From the NCBI GenBank assembly GCA_016930715.1, contig JAFGGC010000008.1:1-41718 (forward strand): a DNA stretch of 41,718 bases, in the 5' to 3' direction. Below are positions 39,201 to 41,718 of the stretch, piece after piece. Both the position numbers and the translations under genes were made by a program. Within the stretch, counting starts at the first letter, position 1. Every line of letters begins with the position of its first letter. The DNA comes from Endomicrobiales bacterium (GTDB lineage Bacteria; Elusimicrobiota; Endomicrobiia; Endomicrobiales; JAFGGC01). The notes beneath the pieces were generated by a model. The model was not told where the DNA came from. It was given only the letters and a program-made list of their open reading frames with translations, and did not search any database.

Positions 39201-41718
39201 GAGAACAGGCGCCGAATCTCGAAGGCGTAAAGGTATATTTCGTCGCGGCCGAGAAATCGCACTGGTCCGGCGGGCTCGGCCCCGTTATGGTCTTTCATTC
39301 GAGGGGAATGAAGGAGCTTGGCGCGGACATTGAGACGGTTGAGCCCGGATACCAGTACCGCAGCGACAGGGAAGACCCGGAAAAAAATCCTCTTGATTAT
39401 TCTGAAGAAAGCCCGACCAAGCTCACAGACATACAGGAATTGTTCCGCTGCAGCGTGGTAATAGGGGACAAACCGGTCAATGTTTCGGTCAGCATGGGCA
39501 TCGATCCTGCCGGGGTGCCGTCTCTGCTCGTGAAGGATATTCAGAGCGACGGCAATTCGAAGTTCACGAAGATGCTCTATAATTACCAAAAACCCTTTAA
39601 TCCCATCAGTTGGGAGGAATTCACGGCCTTTTTATGCGCCGCTTCGGCGGAAATGATAAATATGGTGGAAACAAAAAGACTCAAGGAGCTCGGGGGCAAG
39701 TGGAAACCGCCGATCGTCCACACCAACGACGGCCAAACGGGGCCTTTCGAGGCGATGGTGAGGAGCAGGTACGCGGACAATCCGGTAATGATGAGTATAG
39801 TGAGAAGGATGTTTTTCACGACCCACACGTACAGGAACGTCGGTCCGATGTACCCGATGTATGACGCCACGGAACCGACAAATTCGCCGCTGAGATTCCT
39901 GATGGGAATAAAGAAGAGATTGTTCCCGGCGTTTAACCAGAAGGGCAACGTGAACTACTCCGCCGGCGGCGTCAGGCTGCCGCGGGTCGCGGGAACGGTG
40001 GCCAAACAGCACAGGGCCGATCTCTTGAAGTGGAACTGGTATCCCGGGGCCGTTTTAAGAGCCATCACGAACGGCGCTGTTCCTGAAATGATGGCGAAAT
40101 ATTTCAGGCAGACGCTGAATCAGCTTTTTCCGGAAGCGGACGTGGAACGCCCTGAAGCGAAACAGATACAAGCAGTCAAAAAGACCAGAAAAAACGCATT
40201 GAACGATATGGGCATAACAACTTCGACCGGGGATAAGCTTGAGGTGCACGCAGACAGGATATTGATAGGCAACGCGAGGAGACTTGTCGAGGAAAAAGAA
40301 GCTATGGGCGACCCAAAGTCGCAGTCGCCGGAAGAAGCAAGGAATTCAACGGACAACTTCCGCGATGCCACGGCGACGACCTGGGAAAACGTTTTAAGGA
40401 TCGTGAAGAAAGGCGGCGACCTTGTGATATTCGGGCTCCACCAGGGCACGGACGAGAGCAACAACCTGGCATTGAAACTCGAGAAGTGGGAAAGGACGAT
40501 AAAGGAGCTCAAGAAACAGCATCCGGAAGAGTATAAAGGTTCTTTCCAGTTCGTTAAATTCTACACTCCGGACCAGAAGATAGCGTTCCTGTCCGCGATG
40601 GACATACAATTCCAGCCGTCCACGAGAGGCACGGGGGCCGCGGAATACACGGAAGAAGACATCTCCGCGAACGGCGGTCTTCAGATGAGCCCGCCGTATA
40701 ACGAAGGCATAATAATGGCGCAGGGTTTGAGGCTTGACTGGAAAAAGCCCGGCAAGGGCAACACGATAATACCGAAAGGCAACAGCCCGAAGGACTGGGG
40801 AGACGCCTTCGACGAAGCGATAGACGTATGGCAGAAGCGCAACGACGATTTCTACGAACACTGCGCAACATCCGTGAGACTCAACAGGGTCCTTTACTAC
40901 CTATTGAGCTGTGCCGCATATCTAAGAAACTACGACGGAATAGTGAAGCACGACAACGAGGAACTGGAACAGGATAGACAGACAAAGGAGGCGATAGTCA
41001 GGGCCGTGGACGGGAACTCCGCGGTCGTAAAGGCCCTTTTGTATGACGGAAGGAACGGTGTCCATCCTTATCATTTCAACGGTCACGGACCGGCCGAGAC
41101 CGCCGGGCTCAGGAAATTCATCGCGAAAAAACTGCAGATAGAGGAAGAGAACGGGTACAATGCGCTGTACGACCATCTGAAATCCAGGAATTTCGCGAGC
41201 TACATAATGAAGCTTTTCGACGGGCTGGAGGTCTCGAGCGAGCTGGAGGAGTGGTTCTCGCGCCTTGAGAGAAGCCCGGGAAACTGGTTCACGAAAAATG
41301 AAAGATTGAACAATTTCATTCTGGATCTCGCGGATGCGCTCGAAAAGAGCGCGGTCGAAACAACAGCAGAAGCAGCGGATGCGAGCGCCGTTGAAGTCGA
41401 ACCGGCTGAGACAGACGCGCCGGTGAAAGCCGAGTGGAGCGCCCTGCGGGAAGGGAGTCCGTACCATTCAAGGCATTCGGAAAAGGACGGACAAAGAATA
41501 TTGTTTCAGAACGCCGGCGAGGTAAGGGATTTCGGAATGAAGCTGGTGCGGGAAGGAAGAGCGTCGGGTCCGACGAAAGTGAAGGTTAAGGCCGGACTGA
41601 TGAAGGCATATGAAGTGGAGGTAATAATAGAAGGCGGCATACGCCTGACCGAACAGGAGATAGGCGCTCTCATAGAAGCGGCGCTGGACAGGACCGGTGC
41701 GAAACCCGACCAGATGCC
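36227..41718 (+). CDS. giant exported multidomain protein with Tiki/ChaN-like, HExxH and glycogen-synthase-like modules, 3' end outside window
   Basis: The frame is open from ATG 36227 (AGGAGAT about eight bases upstream) to the window edge: 1830 codons and still running. Residues 25-46 form a signal-type hydrophobic segment. Residues ~80-500 look like a TraB/ChaN/Tiki-type domain: NIQDLHCH (88-95), YSEGA (119-123) and TGGFHTKGL (482-490). A HEMRH zinc-protease-type motif stands at 779-783 and a second hydrophobic segment near 861-876. From about 1000 a GT-B fold like GT5 glycogen synthase appears: SGGLGP (1014-1019), VHTNDGQT (1164-1171), and a C-terminal half with VIFGLHQGTDES (~1400) and RGTGAAEYTEEDISANGGL (from 1467). 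A Glu/Ala-rich linker near 1705-1735 precedes another domain. Catalysis and substrate are unknown; whether the GT module is active is open because the usual GT5 E-x7-E region is altered. Confidence 0.8.
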   Translation, partial: MNPKNLLLFKGSPPRLIFEVPSFRKAVAVLTCISFICTSVVPVSLASSVRDENLKKQSTAVQNEFILPYTVGRITDYRDYGTRDVIVNIQDLHCHPEVQRNISRIIGLIDEQSKLKCVYSEGASKDLDTSWICGICDGNIEKDIADALVESGRLGGDEYYSIISKKYNLIKGLENPKVYERNSKRLARILERKEEFSGKIQELRKRVESLGEIYLGNRNKRFKRLVEDFRSGSVSASKYYKLLIKYAEESGIYLEEYGNISGFLEIMELQKKLDYGRISSELQRYMQELRAKVSFSEYSRLKENLDDPTRHDEFYLNLSAHFNKSAGKGGAYRHLKRFFEFIEKNQEVNTQKLVREEERLVRSIFDFNARSVSEKETAYLGFYLDAFSDYLAGQVSPENHAEVKENRERFKLLWSKYVGNDELFALEGAQALLDEYYRVNGSRNAIFLSRMLSGEKISYSGGNDEKSADKMIRKGRVIAVLTGGFHTKGLVELLNKNRLSYVVITPNVTSGTEFSTTVYERLIKEQARINAQGMAIMKATQGLAAMSREQRIEQVQVGFIEGKWPQIFDGTDDKKSAAEKLNDVLQELDPESAFIYDQQKGESRFVRAGKVYRINVENGLAVVEELETAALHFNALILKGRREEVDVTAEITERSGSEKISVPNVLDDGEHLLNNMLIMTKAEMDELCRGLGIDEEELGSLVSRAYAALTTWKKRELNLDPDSIKNKRILLSLLAAKKSKHLSEDCSMNAFIGINRTLFEMAKTNKEAAKLLFIWLMAHEMRHEAGMKDERTEFDVELIVDLMIERGVHINKTTGLLGGYVDNGGFLSEVKRAYRDKTGEMVKAAVYSMKDSLSEFRKKFGLATLIGLSFTIFKAVFRGQAPTEAPAGELDTMNIDAIIDELMACKDPITRSFRYNETVAFIEKYSKIVEITGRDYPVEAPWPVLKAIVQLTRKEEDEIIRIIRAKYRMARKPVLADDILLMNRIFPKDWLREQAPNLEGVKVYFVAAEKSHWSGGLGPVMVFHSRGMKELGADIETVEPGYQYRSDREDPEKNPLDYSEESPTKLTDIQELFRCSVVIGDKPVNVSVSMGIDPAGVPSLLVKDIQSDGNSKFTKMLYNYQKPFNPISWEEFTAFLCAASAEMINMVETKRLKELGGKWKPPIVHTNDGQTGPFEAMVRSRYADNPVMMSIVRRMFFTTHTYRNVGPMYPMYDATEPTNSPLRFLMGIKKRLFPAFNQKGNVNYSAGGVRLPRVAGTVAKQHRADLLKWNWYPGAVLRAITNGAVPEMMAKYFRQTLNQLFPEADVERPEAKQIQAVKKTRKNALNDMGITTSTGDKLEVHADRILIGNARRLVEEKEAMGDPKSQSPEEARNSTDNFRDATATTWENVLRIVKKGGDLVIFGLHQGTDESNNLALKLEKWERTIKELKKQHPEEYKGSFQFVKFYTPDQKIAFLSAMDIQFQPSTRGTGAAEYTEEDISANGGLQMSPPYNEGIIMAQGLRLDWKKPGKGNTIIPKGNSPKDWGDAFDEAIDVWQKRNDDFYEHCATSVRLNRVLYYLLSCAAYLRNYDGIVKHDNEELEQDRQTKEAIVRAVDGNSAVVKALLYDGRNGVHPYHFNGHGPAETAGLRKFIAKKLQIEEENGYNALYDHLKSRNFASYIMKLFDGLEVSSELEEWFSRLERSPGNWFTKNERLNNFILDLADALEKSAVETTAEAADASAVEVEPAETDAPVKAEWSALREGSPYHSRHSEKDGQRILFQNAGEVRDFGMKLVREGRASGPTKVKVKAGLMKAYEVEVIIEGGIRLTEQEIGALIEAALDRTGAKPDQM

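Overview
The window looks like a chromosomal segment of a Gram-negative bacterium. It encodes a TonB-dependent outer-membrane receptor, heptosyltransferase-like GT9 enzymes and a complete phosphatidylserine/phosphatidylethanolamine pair. Dense translationally coupled operons, multidomain fusions and a very large secreted-type protein at the right edge remind me of Omnitrophota or a similar uncultured PVC-side lineage. That placement is a guess from style, not from a phylogenetic marker.

Layout. Bases 1-623 hold the 3' part of a metallophosphoesterase. A CAU-anticodon tRNA follows at 929-1002. From 1021 a consensus sigma70 promoter, a cobalamin riboswitch and an intrinsic terminator lead into a corrinoid-salvage operon (1448-8337): cobU, a CbiR-like TIM barrel, cobT, cobS, cobO, btuF, a DUF71-type ATP-pyrophosphatase, btuC and btuD. 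A second, classic cobalamin riboswitch (8391-8531) precedes a BtuB-like receptor, followed by a flavin-reductase-like protein. No corrin-ring synthesis genes are present, so the genes describe uptake, stripping (CbiR) and rebuilding of scavenged cobamides. A small AT-rich accessory patch (11391-12493) carries a zinc-ribbon nucleotidyltransferase, a small partner and a frameshifted duplicate of that partner.

From 12582 to 21365 a tightly coupled envelope-polysaccharide operon encodes a MurJ/MviN flippase, a GT9, a GT4, a GT4-deacetylase fusion, another glycosyltransferase and a GT2-GT9 fusion. Housekeeping genes follow: htpX, rsmB, rlmN, a patatin-like lipase, psd and pssA, then leuA-leuC-leuD-leuB and asd (leucine and aspartate-family biosynthesis), a YdjC/ChbG-like deacetylase and truA, and two small proteins. 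The right end has a strong promoter, a secreted 203-residue protein with a terminator hairpin inside its reading frame, and the first 1830 codons of a giant exported protein (Tiki/ChaN-like, HExxH and glycogen-synthase-like modules) that runs off the window.

The most unusual feature is the intergenic DNA. Many gaps are filled by inverted-repeat elements of two architectures. One has 12-base words at exact 22-base spacing, mirrored around a loop (1355, 21409, 33425 and a half copy at 8683). The other has runs of three or four 7-base units mirrored around a loop (8541, 10654, 24775, 29118), with different heptamers in different copies. Other palindromic elements lie at 7394, 32275 and 30990-31179.
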